From Stenotrophomonas maltophilia (lineage in GTDB: Bacteria; Pseudomonadota; Gammaproteobacteria; Xanthomonadales; Xanthomonadaceae), in contig NZ_NERD01000002.1 in the NCBI RefSeq assembly GCF_002799155.1, forward strand, positions 1,364,001-1,428,000: a stretch of DNA of 64,000 nt. Reading direction: 5' to 3'. Positions within the stretch are counted from its first letter, which is position 1. Each line of letters starts with the position of its first letter. The position numbers and the translations under genes were made by a program. Below, one piece after another: positions 53,097 through 64,000 of the stretch. Under the pieces are notes generated by a model. That model did not search any database and had not been told where the DNA came from. It saw only the letters and a list, made by a program, of their open reading frames with translations.

Positions 53097-54249
53097 GGGC
53101 TGGGTCCTCCGTTGCGGGTAGCAGCAGGCTGACCGTGGTGCCGACACCGGGCGTGGTGGACACATCAACGAAGCCGCCGCTCTGGGTAGTGAATCCGAAC
53201 ACCTGGCTCAGGCCCAGGCCGCTGCCCTTGCCGATGTCCTTGGTGGTGAAGAAGGGCTCGCTGGCGCGCTCGGCGATGTCGGCAGCCATGCCATGTCCTT
53301 CGTCGCAGACGCTGAGGGTGACATAGCCGCGTTGCAGCGTGGTGTCCGCATCCGGGTCGAGCCGATGTTCCAGCGCGGTGCCGACCAGGATGCGCCCGCC
53401 GTCGGCGGTGGCCTCCACGGCATTGGCCACCAGGTTGGCCAGGGCAGCCTGCAGCTGCATCGCGTCGGTACTCACCTGCGGCAGGCCCGGCGTGAGGCAT
53501 GCGTCCAGCGTCACCGTGGGCGGGCAGGCGCGCTGCAGGTCCGGCAGCCATCGCCTTACCAGTGCATTGATGTCCAGCGGTTCGCGGATCAGGGTCTGGC
53601 CAGTGCTGAACGCCAGCAGCTGGCGGGTCAGCAGGGCGCCACGGTCGGTGGCCGCCTGCGCAGCGTCCAGCAGCTCGGCAGCGCGCACATCGTCGCCGCT
53701 GACGCGCAGCGACAGCAGGTCCAGCGCGTTGCCGATGGTGGTCAGCAGGTTGTTGAACTCGTGCGACAGTCCGCGGCTGAGCCGTCCGACCGTCTCGAAC
53801 TGCTGGGTGTTGCGCAGCGCACGCTGGGCATCGCGCAGCAATCGCTGTGCCTGCCATTGCTCGGTGATGTCGCGGGTGATCTTGACGAAGCCAAGCAGCT
53901 CGCCGGCCTCCACGACCGGCTCGATGATCACGCTGGCGCGGAACGACGAGCCATCACGGCGTACCCGCCAGCCCTCACTGGCAACATGGCCCTGCTGCGC
54001 CGCGAGGCGGAGCAGGCGCTGCGGTTCGCCCGCCTCGCGGTCGGCGGCCAGGTAGAAACGACTGAAGTGCGTACCCACCACTTCACCGGCTGAATAGCCC
54101 TTGATGCGCTCGGCGCCCGGGTTCCAGCTGCAGACGATGCCTTCAGGATCAAGCAGGTACAGCGCATGGTCGCGCACGCTGTCGATCAGCAGTCGCAGTT
54201 GCCGGGAAGGGTCCGTCAGCACGGACGTCGTAGAAGCGGCAGCGTCCAC
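53086..54249 (-). CDS. PAS-domain sensor histidine kinase
   Basis: A 387-residue kinase: a PAS domain (about 15-130, ALYLLDPEGIVCSWNPGAER), a HisKA helix with the phospho-acceptor in GLSHEFNNLL (near residue 163), and a HATPase domain (LVANAVEAT, DEGHGMA, GKGSGLGLSQVFGF). No membrane helix is visible, so it senses a cytoplasmic signal. Its partner is the receiver encoded downstream with an 11-base overlap. It is divergent from the large hybrid kinase. Confidence 0.9.
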   Translation of the reverse strand: MDAAASTTSVLTDPSRQLRLLIDSVRDHALYLLDPEGIVCSWNPGAERIKGYSAGEVVGTHFSRFYLAADREAGEPQRLLRLAAQQGHVASEGWRVRRDGSSFRASVIIEPVVEAGELLGFVKITRDITEQWQAQRLLRDAQRALRNTQQFETVGRLSRGLSHEFNNLLTTIGNALDLLSLRVSGDDVRAAELLDAAQAATDRGALLTRQLLAFSTGQTLIREPLDINALVRRWLPDLQRACPPTVTLDACLTPGLPQVSTDAMQLQAALANLVANAVEATADGGRILVGTALEHRLDPDADTTLQRGYVTLSVCDEGHGMAADIAERASEPFFTTKDIGKGSGLGLSQVFGFTTQSGGFVDVSTTPGVGTTVSLLLPATEDPAHDR

Positions 54250-54400
54250 GTTGAAATAAGTGTTACCCCTGAGAGGGACGTGAAGCTAGGCAGTCCAGTG
54301 TGAAGGATGCGTGCACGGCAGGCACGTGCCATTGGTCCTGTGCGGCTGAATGCGACAGGGAGTACCATCACCCACCCTTTGTCTTCTGGAACCGACCTGC

Positions 54401-57501
<3,101 letters not shown>

Positions 57502-57505
<4 letters not shown>

Positions 57506-58326
57506 ACGAGCAGGCCCTGTTCGACCTGGAATTGAAGGTGCTGCTGGAAGCGTTGTACCAGCGCTACCACTACGACTTCCGCAGCTACGCGGTGTCGTCG
57601 CTGCGGCGGCGCATCCGCCAGGCCATGCAGCGCTATGAGTGCGAGCGGCTGGCCGACCTGCAGCACCGCCTGCTGCACGAGCCGGACCTGTTCGCGCAGG
57701 CGATGCAGTTCTTCACCGTGCAGGTGTCGGAGATGTTCCGGGACCCGGCCTATTTCCGTGAGCTTCGCGAGCAGGTGGTGCCGGTGCTGCGCACCTATCC
57801 GTCGGTGAAGCTGTGGGTTGCCGGCTGCAGTACGGGCGAGGAGGTGTGGTCTCTGGCGATCCTGCTGCACGAGGAGGGCCTGCTCGAGCGCAGCATTGTC
57901 TATGCCACCGACATCAATCCGGCAGCGCTGGCCACCGCCGAAGCCGGCGCCTATGGCATCGACCGGATGGCCCAGTTCAGCCGCAACTACCTGGCGGCCG
58001 GTGGCACGGCATCGCTGTCCGACTATTACGCCACGGCCTACGACGGTGCGGTGTTCGACCGCCAGCTGCGTCGCAACGTGGTGTTCGCCGACCACAGCCT
58101 GGCCACCGACACCGTGTTCTCCGAAGTTCACCTGGTGTCGTGCCGCAACGTGCTGATCTATTTCAACCGCGACCTGCAGGACCGCGCGGTGGGCCTGTTC
58201 CGTGAGGCGCTGGTGCATCGCGGCTTCCTGGGCCTGGGCAGCAAGGAGTCGCTGCAGTTCGGTCGCCACCACGGTGCGTTCGAGGTCTGCTCGCGCGAGC
58301 ATCGCCTGTACCGGAAGGTCGCCTGA
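57502..58326 (+). CDS. CheR-type protein-glutamate methyltransferase
   Basis: A 274-residue CheR. The N-terminal helical domain (LYQRYHYDFRSYAVSSLRRR) precedes the SAM-binding domain with LWVAGCSTGEEVWSLAIL and VSCRNVLIYF. It methylates receptor glutamates in chemosensory systems; stand-alone forms beside hybrid kinases may modify other sensors. Its ATG overlaps the kinase stop by four bases and its stop overlaps cheB by one. Confidence 0.9.
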
Positions 58327-58901
58327 TGGCGTTGCCGACACGCCCGGCCGTGCTGGTGATCGGCGCCTCTGCCGGTGGGGTCGCGGCCCTGCAGGCGGTG
58401 CTTGGTGCGCTGCCCGCGACGCTGCCCGCGCCGGTGCTGGCAGTGCTGCACCTGCCGCGGGACCGCAGCAGCCGCATCGCCGAAGTGCTGGCGCCATACT
58501 GCGCACTGCCTGTGCGCGAGGCCGAGGACAAGCAGCCGCTGCAGCAGGGTACGGTGACCTTCGCGCCACCGGACTATCACCTGCTGGTGGAAGACGCCGG
58601 TTCGCTGGCGTTGTCGGTCGACGCACCGGTGCTGTTTTCGCGCCCGGCCATCGATCCGCTGTTCGAATCGGCTGCGGCGGTGTTCGGCGCGCAGGTGCTG
58701 GCCCTGTTGCTGACAGGCGCCAGCAGTGACGGCAGCGAAGGGGTGGCCGCGGTGCGCGCCGCTGGCGGCCGCGCCTGGCTGCAATGTCCCGAGGAGGCCG
58801 AGGCATCGATGATGCCGGCTTCCGCCCTGCAGCACGCTGGCGCCGATGCCGTGCTGCCCCTTGAACTGATGTGCCGTCGCCTGAAGGAGTTGTTTGCATG
58901 A
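58326..58901 (+). CDS. CheB-type methylesterase without receiver domain
   Basis: A 191-residue CheB catalytic domain only. The triad is visible: serine in IGASAGGV (S15), histidine in LHLPRDR (H42), aspartate in LLTGASSDGSEG (D135). The receiver domain that normally regulates CheB is absent; the receivers of the neighbouring kinases might take its place. Transcribed and probably translated together with cheR. Confidence 0.9.
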   Translation: MALPTRPAVLVIGASAGGVAALQAVLGALPATLPAPVLAVLHLPRDRSSRIAEVLAPYCALPVREAEDKQPLQQGTVTFAPPDYHLLVEDAGSLALSVDAPVLFSRPAIDPLFESAAAVFGAQVLALLLTGASSDGSEGVAAVRAAGGRAWLQCPEEAEASMMPASALQHAGADAVLPLELMCRRLKELFA

Positions 58902-60031
58902 ACCTGCTGCCACCGGACCCTGCGCAGCCGCAGACCCCGGTCAACCTGCTGATCGTCGATGACGTGCCGCAGAACCTGGTAGCCATGCAGGCGCTGCTGC
59001 AGCGCGAGGGCGTGAACCTGCTGCTTGCGGGCTCGGGCGCGCAGGCGCTGGAGTTGCTGCTGGAGCACGAGGTGGCGCTGGCATTGCTGGACGTGCACAT
59101 GCCAGAGATCGATGGCTTCACCCTGGCCGAGCTGATGCGCGGTTCGCACCGCAGCCGCACGGTGCCGATCATCTTCCTGACCGCCTCGCCGGATGACCCG
59201 GTGCGGGCGTTCAAGGGCTACGAAACCGGCGCAGTCGATTTCCTGCACAAGCCGGTGGCGCCGCAGGTGATCCTGAGCAAGGTCAATGTCTTCATCGAGC
59301 TCTACCAGCAGCGGCAGTTGCTGAAGGCGCGCAATGAGGCGCTGGAGCGTGCACTGAAGCTCAACGAGACGATGGCCGCGGTGCTGACCCATGACCTGCG
59401 CACGCCGCTGTCGGCAATCCTGCTGTGCGCGGACAAGCTGGCGCTGGAGTTGCCGGAGGACAACTCGGGTGCGCAGCAGACGCTGGCTCACCTTGAGGCC
59501 AGCACCCTGCGCATGGCGCGGATGGTGGAGCAGTTGCTGGATTTTTCACGGATCCGCAGCGGCGGCCTGCGCCTGCAGGCCAGTGCCTGCGATCTTGCGG
59601 AGGTGACACGTGCGGTGGTGGCCGAAGCGGGCAGCGCCCACGGTCACGCCCGGGTCCATCTCGACATGCAGGGGGATACCCGCCTGCAGGGTGATCTGGA
59701 CCGGCTGGGCCAGGTCGCCGCGAACCTGGTGGGCAACGCGCTCACCCATGGCAGCGAGGCGAGGGTGGAGGTGGACGGTCGCGATCCGCGCAGCGTGCTG
59801 CTGCGGGTGAGCAATCCCGGGCGGATCGACGATGCGCTGCTGCCACGCCTGTTCGAGCCGTTCAAAGCCAGCTTCCATCCCAGCAATGGCCTGGGTCTGG
59901 GCCTGTACATCGTTGACCAGTTCGTCCGCGCCCACGGTGGCCGCATCGGCGCGCGCAACGAAGCGGGGCAGGTGGTGTTCGAGGCGACGCTGCCACGGCG
60001 CGCTGAAAGCCCGGGAACCGCGGCAAGCTGA
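58898..60031 (+). CDS. Receiver-histidine kinase hybrid
   Basis: A 377-residue protein: N-terminal receiver (LLIVDDVPQNLVAMQALLQR; phospho-acceptor in ALLDVHMPEIDG; K in LHKPVAP), then HisKA (LTHDLRTPLS, about 168-177) and HATPase (LVGNALTHGSE; GLGLGLYIVDQF). The N-box has LVGNAL instead of the usual Asn context, but the ATP-lid glycines are present. It overlaps cheB by four bases, making the four genes one operon. It may receive phosphate from the hybrid kinase. Confidence 0.9.
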   Translation: MNLLPPDPAQPQTPVNLLIVDDVPQNLVAMQALLQREGVNLLLAGSGAQALELLLEHEVALALLDVHMPEIDGFTLAELMRGSHRSRTVPIIFLTASPDDPVRAFKGYETGAVDFLHKPVAPQVILSKVNVFIELYQQRQLLKARNEALERALKLNETMAAVLTHDLRTPLSAILLCADKLALELPEDNSGAQQTLAHLEASTLRMARMVEQLLDFSRIRSGGLRLQASACDLAEVTRAVVAEAGSAHGHARVHLDMQGDTRLQGDLDRLGQVAANLVGNALTHGSEARVEVDGRDPRSVLLRVSNPGRIDDALLPRLFEPFKASFHPSNGLGLGLYIVDQFVRAHGGRIGARNEAGQVVFEATLPRRAESPGTAAS

Positions 60032-60114
60032 ACTCTTCAGCAAGCGCGCCGTGGAGCTGAGACGGGCTCGTCCGCAACTGCTACCGTGGCGGTACACATT
60101 GCCAAGGAAGCACC

Positions 60115-60543
60115 ATGCCACTGCGCGCGATCGCCTATGTCAGCCGGGCGCTGCCGGATCTTTCCGCTGGGCGGATGCAGGCGCTGGTCGACGACGCGGC
60201 CCGCTTCAACAAGATGGCCGGCGTGACCGGCGTGCTGCTGCACGACGGAACGCGTTTCCTGCAGTACATCGAAGGGCCGCCGGATGGCATCGATTCGGTC
60301 TACGAACGCATCCTGCAGGCCGGCAGCCATATCGACATCATCGAACTGGCGCGCGGTCGCCTGGGCCAGCGCCAGTTCCCATATTGGTCGATGCGCGCGT
60401 TGCCGGTGGAGGAGACTCTGCTGCGCCAGCTGTCTTCCAGTGACTGGTCGGGTTTTACCCGTGCCCTGGAGGGTGATCGCTCCGCGCCGACGCCGGTGGA
60501 TCTGCTCGACAGCATTGTGCAGCCAGCGCTGCACGCCGGCTGA
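60115..60543 (+). CDS. BLUF-domain blue-light sensor
   Basis: A 142-residue BLUF protein that binds FAD. The photocycle residues align with AppA at a constant offset of 13: Tyr8 (AIAYVSRAL), Asn32 (RFNKMAG), Gln50 (FLQYIEG), Trp91 and Met93 (PYWSM). A short C-terminal helix extends beyond the core; no output domain is attached. It is 83 bases after the receiver-kinase operon and may be a light input for it or act through a partner. Confidence 0.92.
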   Translation: MPLRAIAYVSRALPDLSAGRMQALVDDAARFNKMAGVTGVLLHDGTRFLQYIEGPPDGIDSVYERILQAGSHIDIIELARGRLGQRQFPYWSMRALPVEETLLRQLSSSDWSGFTRALEGDRSAPTPVDLLDSIVQPALHAG

Positions 60544-60546
60544 GCG

Positions 60547-60870
60547 TCAGTGTGAGGTGCCGCCGCCGCAATAGGCGGCATGCAGCGCCTGCAGCACGCC
60601 CACCGCGGGCCCTTCCAGCATGCGGTAGTGGATGGCCTGCGCCTCGCGCCGGGTCGCCACGATGTCCAGTTCACGCAGTACGGCAAGGTGCTGCGAGAGC
60701 GCTGACGCGCTCAGGCCTGTCAGCGCCTGCAGTTCCGGCACGGGTGCTTCGCCTTCGACCAGGCGGCACAGCACGCGCAGGCGGGCAGGATGGGCCAGGC
60801 TCTTGAGCAGGGCCGCCGCCTTCGACGCCTGTCCGGCCATCGCGGCGCTGTCGAGCGGGGGGCTGGTCAT
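60547..60870 (-). CDS. ArsR-family regulator (BigR/SqrR-like)
   Basis: A 107-residue ArsR regulator. LKSLAHPARLRVLCRLVEGE and the recognition helix LSASALSQHLAVLREL are typical; two cysteines, C58-region (VLCRLV) and one near the C-terminus (AAYCGGG), are placed as in sulfide-sensing BigR/SqrR. The start at 60870 is preferred over the longer frame. It is divergent from a YeeE/YedE pair, with a perfect 20-bp operator between. Confidence 0.85.
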   Translation of the reverse strand: MTSPPLDSAAMAGQASKAAALLKSLAHPARLRVLCRLVEGEAPVPELQALTGLSASALSQHLAVLRELDIVATRREAQAIHYRMLEGPAVGVLQALHAAYCGGGTSH

Positions 60871-60898
60871 GGTTGACCTTCTTTCTTTGGAAATGTCT

Positions 60899-60918
60899 AA
60901 TTTAGATAAATCTAAATT
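60899..60918. promoter_or_regulatory. ArsR operator, perfect 20-bp palindrome
   Basis: AATTTAGATAAATCTAAATT: 9-bp arms around AA. It is 29 bases from the ArsR start and 40 from the YeeE/YedE gene start. Confidence 0.8.
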
Positions 60919-60957
60919 AATCGGCAATCCCATGAACGATGTGAAAGAGGGCAGGGC

Positions 60958-61395
60958 GTGAGCCTCCCATGGGCTGCAGTGGCTGGCGGGGCGCTGGTCG
61001 GCACCGCCGCAGTGCTGTTGCTCGCCACCCTCGGGCGCGTGGCCGGCATCAGCGGAATCGCCGCAGGCAGCCTGCGCGCAGCGAAAGGCGAGCGTGGCTG
61101 GCGCTGGGCCTTCCTGCTGGGACTGCTCGCGGCAGCCGGCCTGGTGCTGTGGTGGCAGTCACCGCCTGAGGCGTCGCCCCGGGCATTGCTGCGCGACGCC
61201 TTGCCTGCCTGGCAGTTGATCGGCGCCGGCCTGCTGGTGGGCTTCGGCACGCGCTTGGGCAGTGGCTGTACCAGTGGTCATGGCGTCTGTGGCATGGCCC
61301 GCGGCTCGAAGCGCTCGCTGCTGGCAGTGCTGGTGTTCATGGCCTGCGCGATGCTGACCACCTTCCTTGTCCGCCATGGCGGAGGCCTGGCATGA
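60958..61395 (+). CDS. YeeE/YedE-family sulfur transport protein, first half
   Basis: A 145-residue membrane protein, the N-terminal-like half of a YeeE/YedE transporter (PmpA type). The conserved GCTSGHGVCG motif (about 103-112) follows four helices. YeeE/YedE proteins carry thiosulfate or related sulfur compounds. The GTG at 60958 is chosen after AGAGGGCAGG. It overlaps the partner by four bases. Its ArsR operator implies induction by reactive sulfur. Confidence 0.85.
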   Translation: MSLPWAAVAGGALVGTAAVLLLATLGRVAGISGIAAGSLRAAKGERGWRWAFLLGLLAAAGLVLWWQSPPEASPRALLRDALPAWQLIGAGLLVGFGTRLGSGCTSGHGVCGMARGSKRSLLAVLVFMACAMLTTFLVRHGGGLA

Positions 61396-61805
61396 GCCGC
61401 GCGGTCCTGGCCGCCGCTGTGGCGGGTGCGCTGTTCGGCGCGGGGCTGGCGCTTTCGGGGATGACCGACGCGCGTCGTGTACTCGGTTTCCTCGACATCG
61501 CGGGTGATTTCGATCCCACCCTGATGTGGGTGCTCGGCTCGGCACTGCTGGTCAGTGCGGTCGGGCAGCGTTGGGTGCTGCGCCGCGCGCGGCCGTGGTT
61601 CGCGCTGCGCTTCGAGCTGCCCAGTGCACGTGATGTCGATGCTCGCCTGCTGCTGGGTGCCGCCGTGTTCGGTATCGGCTGGGGATGGGCCGGTTATTGC
61701 CCGGGCCCCGCCATTGCCGGGCTGGCAGTCGCATCGCGTGAAGCGCTGTGGTTCGTGCCCGCCATGGTGGCGGGCTTCTGGCTTCACGGGCGCTTCGTGC
61801 GCTGA
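61392..61805 (+). CDS. YeeE/YedE-family protein (DUF6691), second half
   Basis: A 137-residue membrane protein (PmpB-like): AGLALSGMTDARRVLGFLDIAGDFDPTLMWVL... and the conserved GIGWGWAGYCPGPAIAGL. Four helices are likely. Together with the preceding gene it makes the two-subunit form of the transporter seen in sulfide-stress loci of xanthomonads. Confidence 0.85.
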   Translation: MSRAVLAAAVAGALFGAGLALSGMTDARRVLGFLDIAGDFDPTLMWVLGSALLVSAVGQRWVLRRARPWFALRFELPSARDVDARLLLGAAVFGIGWGWAGYCPGPAIAGLAVASREALWFVPAMVAGFWLHGRFVR

Positions 61806-61872
61806 GGCTTCACCCCTGTGTCACGATGGATCGGGTCAGATCCACGGACCACGGGGAAAGGAGCGCAGAGGT

Positions 61873-62925
61873 ATGGCACGGATGAAGTGGCAGGGAAGGG
61901 CGATGCTGGCCATGGCGCTGGCATCGGCGATCACGCCGGCGTTGGCCTGCACGCGCGCGGTGTACCTGGGTGACAACGGCGACGTGATCACCGCCCGTTC
62001 GATGGACTGGAAGGTCGATGTGGCGACCAACCTCTACGTGCTGCCACGTGGCATCGCACGCACCGGCCTGGCCGGTCCGAAATCGCTGGCCTGGACCGCG
62101 CGCTACGGCAGCGTGGTGGCCACCGGCTACGACGTGTCGACCACGGACGGCATGAACGAGAAGGGGCTGGTGGCCAACCTTCTGTGGCTGGTGGAATCGG
62201 AGTATCCGCAGCAGCGAGGCAACAAGCCGGGACTGGCGATCTCGCTGTGGGCACAGTATGTGCTGGACAATTTCGCCACCGTGGACGAGGCGGTAACGGC
62301 GCTCAAGCGTGAGCCGTACTCGATCGTCACCGACAAGGTGCCGGGCGAAGACCGCCAGGCGACGCTGCATCTGTCGCTGTCCGACGCGACCGGTGACAGT
62401 GCCATTGTCGAATACATCGGCGGCCGCCAGGTGATCCATCACGACCGCCGCTACCAGGTGATGACCAACTCGCCGATCTTCGAGCAACAGCTGGCACTCA
62501 ACAGCTACTGGCAGCAGATCGGTGGCACGGTGATGCTGCCGGGCACCAACCGCTCGTCCGACCGCTTCGCGCGTGCATCGTTCTACATCAACGCCATCCC
62601 CAAGGCTGAAGACCCGGTGGAAGCGCTGGCCAGCGTGTTCAGCGTGATCCGCAACGCGTCGGTGCCCTACGGCATCACCACGCCGGGCGAGCCGAACATT
62701 TCATCCACGCGCTGGCGCACCGTAGCCGACCACAAGCGGCGGTTGTACTTCTTCGAGTCGGCGTTGACCCCGAACACCTTCTGGGTCGATCTGAACAAGG
62801 TCGATTTCGGTGGCCAGGTGCTCAGGCTCGACCTTGGCAAGGACCAGCGCAACACGTTCGCCGGCGATGCACTGGGCCACTTCGTACCCAGCGCACCGTT
62901 CGCCTTCCTCGGTATCGACGGTTAG
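61873..62925 (+). CDS. Choloylglycine-hydrolase-family (linear amide C-N) hydrolase
   Basis: A 350-residue Ntn hydrolase. The signal peptide MLAMALASAITPALA ends just before the nucleophile cysteine (CTRAVYLGDNGDVITARSMDW), typical of penicillin V acylase / AHL-acylase-like members. Further motifs are YDVSTTDGMNEKGLVANLLW, GDSAIVEYIGG and MTNSPIFEQQL. The ATG at 61873 follows AGAGG. Substrate could be acylated amino acids or lactones; not resolved. Confidence 0.88.
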   Translation: MARMKWQGRAMLAMALASAITPALACTRAVYLGDNGDVITARSMDWKVDVATNLYVLPRGIARTGLAGPKSLAWTARYGSVVATGYDVSTTDGMNEKGLVANLLWLVESEYPQQRGNKPGLAISLWAQYVLDNFATVDEAVTALKREPYSIVTDKVPGEDRQATLHLSLSDATGDSAIVEYIGGRQVIHHDRRYQVMTNSPIFEQQLALNSYWQQIGGTVMLPGTNRSSDRFARASFYINAIPKAEDPVEALASVFSVIRNASVPYGITTPGEPNISSTRWRTVADHKRRLYFFESALTPNTFWVDLNKVDFGGQVLRLDLGKDQRNTFAGDALGHFVPSAPFAFLGIDG

Positions 62926-63701
62926 TTCGACGCCTGGCTCGAGGCCGGGTAAACCGCCTGGATCGTGCAGGCGCCGCGGGTGTACTGCGGCAGCGGGGCC
63001 AGCGAATCGCTGCGCAGGTCACCATTCTCGAAATCGGCGGTGAGGATGCGGTCACCGGGATTTCCGCAGATCAGGCCATTCTGCATGCCGGAGCGGAAGC
63101 TGAGCCGCGGTGCACGGTCGAGCTGGCGGCAATGGCTGCCGAGCTCGACACGGTAGTAGCGGTGGCCACCATTGCGGCGTGGATTGGTCTCCACCAGCAT
63201 TCCCTGCGGGTCGGACGACCACGCGCGGACGTTGCGGGCGGCGAAGCAGTGCGAAGGCGAGCCGCCGAAGCCGCGGCGGATTTCCTTGCGCTCGCGGATG
63301 GTCACCGCGGGCAGGGTGGCCGCGCGCAGGCGGTCACTGCCGCGGGCGACGCTGGCATAGTCCCGGTTCTGCACCGGGGTGACGGCACTGATGGCGCAAC
63401 TGCGGCCATCGACCACGACGCGCTCGCTGGGACGACCGCAGGCCCAGCCGGCAGGTGCTTCCAGCTTCAGCGTGGTGGCCGTGCGGACGCCGGGGCAGTC
63501 CTCGCTGAAGTCGATGCGATAGGCCTGGCCGGAGGCTGCGCGCAGCGCGATCGAGCGGGGTGAGGCCTGTTCCACTTCCTGCACGCCGACCGCGTCCATG
63601 CAGTGCGGGGCGGGGGGGGTACGTTCCTGTGCCGGCGCCGTAACAGCCAGCGCCAGGCCCAGGCTCGCTGCGATGACCGCCAGTACGTGCTGATGGGTCA
63701 T
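62922..63701 (-). CDS. Secreted protein with two DUF6491-like domains
   Basis: A 259-residue periplasmic protein with a signal peptide (MTHQHVLAVIAASLGLALAV, cleavage near APA-Q). The mature protein appears to contain two copies of the same domain type, each with a CPG or SHC cysteine, a GR/GNPGD turn and a C-terminal C-x-I-x-A-V stretch (SCAISAVTPV at about 110-119; ACTIQAVYPA near the end). The pattern recalls DUF6491, usually present once. A start at 63710 is possible. Function unknown. Confidence 0.65.
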   Translation of the reverse strand: MTHQHVLAVIAASLGLALAVTAPAQERTPPAPHCMDAVGVQEVEQASPRSIALRAASGQAYRIDFSEDCPGVRTATTLKLEAPAGWACGRPSERVVVDGRSCAISAVTPVQNRDYASVARGSDRLRAATLPAVTIRERKEIRRGFGGSPSHCFAARNVRAWSSDPQGMLVETNPRRNGGHRYYRVELGSHCRQLDRAPRLSFRSGMQNGLICGNPGDRILTADFENGDLRSDSLAPLPQYTRGACTIQAVYPASSQASN

Positions 63702-63782
63702 GACCTGCACTCCCTGCGTTGGATGACGGATCGACTATAGCAGCGGTTTGCACGGCCGTTGTTACACGCGCACACTGCCCGG

Positions 63783-64000
63783 ATGGGCGCCATCTTCCAC
63801 CTGCGGCACTACAGCCAGGCCACCGGCCTGGACCGCCATGACTACGCGCAGTGGGTGCTGCCGCTGCAGGGCGAACTGCAATTCGAGATGGAAGGCCGCG
63901 GTGGTCGCCTGGACCTGCTGCAGGGGGCCTTCGTCGCGGCTGGCGAAGCACATGACCAGATGGCCGATGGGCCGAATGGTTTCGTGATCGTCGACTGCCC
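63783..64000 (+). CDS. Cupin-type (AraC-like) regulator, N-terminal part
   Basis: The ATG at 63783 begins a protein reading MGAIFHLRHYSQATGLDRHD, then YAQWVLPLQGELQFEMEG, a cupin-like sensor domain as at the start of AraC-family regulators. It runs off the window after 72 codons, so the DNA-binding domain is not seen. Confidence 0.6.
   Translation, partial: MGAIFHLRHYSQATGLDRHDYAQWVLPLQGELQFEMEGRGGRLDLLQGAFVAAGEAHDQMADGPNGFVIVDC

Overview
The window is chromosomal DNA of a high-GC gammaproteobacterium, most likely Stenotrophomonas (maltophilia group). The evidence is a chromosomal APH(3')-IIc-type kinase gene, several short palindromes with a GTAG head (SMAG-type REP elements), and xanthomonad-like gene content throughout.

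Region 1 (1-8.5 kb) is accessory DNA downstream of the guaA 3' end, a known integration hotspot. It holds an AT-richer KAP-family NTPase, a HEPN-like Ymh-family protein, an unknown gene, a decayed small gene and an AAA ATPase fused to a DUF4435/TOPRIM-like domain. Three 60-bp attC-like sites (3800-3859, 5231-5290, 5655-5714) separate several of these genes, and no integron integrase is visible. It reads as a decayed, integrase-less gene-cassette cluster carrying defence-like genes. A 118-codon ORF preceded by an elaborate inverted-repeat element closes the region.

Region 2 (8.5-18.9 kb) is ordinary chromosome: LysR/PfpI-like pair, 5'-nucleotidase, DUF1963 protein, lipoprotein, 3-hydroxybutyrate dehydrogenase, an ArsR/SRPBCC operon, a TetR regulator and a membrane protein sharing one palindromic operator, and an FtrA-like AraC regulator.

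Region 3 (19.0-29.6 kb) is a transport and catabolic cluster: TonB receptor, FMN reductase, DUF3088 protein, two flavin monooxygenases, M20 deacylase, GNAT acetyltransferase, a fused permease-ATPase and a binding protein. The gene set matches the Bacillus ytmI/yxe S-(2-succino)cysteine / S-alkylcysteine salvage operons: import, N-acetylation, oxidative C-S cleavage, deacetylation.

Region 4 (29.6-49.5 kb) contains a discoidin-glycosidase, an MBL hydrolase with divergent TetR, an EAL protein, an ArsR-rhodanese/DUF2938 pair, the aph(3')-IIc-type gene, DoxX, a frameshifted TetR pseudogene, a second APH-family kinase, the murB-pyrD block, and an ALDH7 (amaB-type) gene followed by an SDR. It ends in tRNA-Arg(CCT).

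Region 5 (49.46-52.17 kb) is a 2.7-kb insertion bounded by a 38-bp direct repeat of the tRNA 3' end. It carries a small membrane protein, a truncated ORF, a RidA-like gene and an AhpD-like pseudogene; no integrase remains.

Region 6 (52.2-64 kb) holds a large signalling block (PAS kinase plus response regulator, divergent from a hybrid kinase with three receivers, CheR, CheB and a receiver-kinase in overlapping frames), a BLUF photoreceptor, an ArsR-controlled YeeE/YedE pair, a choloylglycine-hydrolase-family enzyme, a secreted protein with two similar domains, and the start of a cupin-type regulator gene cut by the window edge.
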